Assembly (NCBI GenBank): GCA_029266795.1
Contig: JAQSWE010000169.1
Location: 1 to 6,097, forward strand
Source: Alphaproteobacteria bacterium
GTDB lineage: Bacteria; Pseudomonadota; Alphaproteobacteria; Micavibrionales; UBA2020
Direction: 5' to 3'
Length of the DNA: 6,097 nucleotides
Position numbers and translations under genes: made by a program. Of this stretch, positions 5,580 to 6,097 are shown in pieces. Positions within the stretch are counted from its first letter, which is position 1. Each line of letters opens with the position of its first letter. The notes below the pieces were generated by a model. The model was given only the letters and a program-made list of their open reading frames with translations, made no database searches and was not told the DNA's origin.

Positions 5580-6097
5580 TTAAGGCTTCTTTGCCTCGCG
5601 CATTTTGTAGAACTGATCCGACCACAGGTTTTTATACTGTACGCGCAGATAGTTGCGCTTAGCGGACCAGTCTTCAACCGGTGCGGGGGTATAATTTGGG
5701 TCTGCTTTGCCTTTATCCCCGCTCCTGCACAGGATCAAATTCACAGGACGCGTGCTGGTACCGCTTTCGGTCTCGATGGCATCAAATGCCGCGAGATCGT
5801 ATTCTTCTTTGGTCACAATTTTATAAGCGTAGCGCAGCGCCTCATAACGGGTCAGTAAGTCGGACATTACAGTGACGCCGACTGACGGATCATCGCAACG
5901 CTCGGCATCCGCGAGCGCGACGATCTCATAATGCATCAACGCTTTCAGCGCAGTCGCGCCTGCCTTGTTGTAATCCGACATCTTGCCAAGTGCCTGTGCG
6001 GTCTGCGCCTGACGCTGCTGAAGATCAGACAGGAAGAGAAAATAGAAAATATTGAACCGCGTCTTATCGGTCAGGCCAAAGGTATTGTCGATCAGCC
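5580..6097 (-). CDS. Family P paralogue 2, unknown function, N-terminus beyond the window
   Basis: The frame stays open to the right edge, so the true start is outside the window; the internal Met at 5981 is not the start. That extension is supported by homology: the residues before that Met (LIDNTFGLTD, then FYFLFLSDL) align with residues 75-99 of the exported protein at 2279-3100. Visible are 171 residues, first complete codon at 6095-6093. Cys67 (DAERC) and Cys123 (NLILC) match Cys141 and Cys197 of the paralogue with the same 56-residue spacing and no gap between them. The C-terminus also ends with a related helix (WSAKRNYL against WLAARKNAL), but the stretch between Cys123 and that helix is shorter than in the paralogue. 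By analogy the missing N-terminus should carry a signal peptide. It lies 95 bases upstream of secG on the same strand, with no convincing terminator or promoter in the gap, so cotranscription is possible. Function unknown. Confidence 0.8.
   Translation of the reverse strand, partial: LIDNTFGLTDKTRFNIFYFLFLSDLQQRQAQTAQALGKMSDYNKAGATALKALMHYEIVALADAERCDDPSVGVTVMSDLLTRYEALRYAYKIVTKEEYDLAAFDAIETESGTSTRPVNLILCRSGDKGKADPNYTPAPVEDWSAKRNYLRVQYKNLWSDQFYKMREAKKP

Overview
The window looks like chromosomal housekeeping DNA from an alphaproteobacterium. The evidence is the alphaproteobacterial character of the enolase and CTP synthase sequences and the secG-pyrG pair lying close to eno, a neighbourhood common in that class. 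Genus cannot be told from this stretch. Genes are tightly packed, no gap exceeds about 125 bases, and no RNA gene, mobile element, CRISPR array or long repeat was seen. All eight reading-frame ends that I accept use TAA.

Layout, left to right. (1) The last 60 codons of a DEDDh-type 3'-5' exonuclease (DNA polymerase III epsilon-like), plus strand. (2) A convergent minus-strand gene for an unrecognised secreted protein, whose promoter region is shared with the divergent eno. (3) eno (enolase), plus strand, complete, followed after 7 bases by a gene for an exported protein of unknown function, here called family P. (4) A minus-strand block read from right to left: a second family P gene (its 5' end is beyond the window), secG, pyrG, and a small two-helix membrane protein that begins 2 bases after the pyrG stop.

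Two observations stand out. First, pyrG reads as two pieces in the same frame, separated by two TAA codons four codons apart. The total length (541 codons) is normal for the family, and a one-base insertion plus a one-base deletion would explain both stops. The break lies between the catalytic Cys and the catalytic His/Glu of the glutaminase domain. Second, the gene after eno and the gene before secG encode diverged paralogues. They align without a gap over 123 residues, with two cysteines in both at an identical spacing of 56 residues. They mark an unnamed family of exported proteins on both sides of the eno / secG-pyrG region.

Functionally the recognised genes are core metabolism and secretion: glycolysis (enolase), pyrimidine nucleotide synthesis (CTP synthase), the Sec translocon (SecG) and DNA 3'-end processing. 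I do not see a new multi-gene system. The best candidates for something undescribed are family P and the interrupted pyrG.
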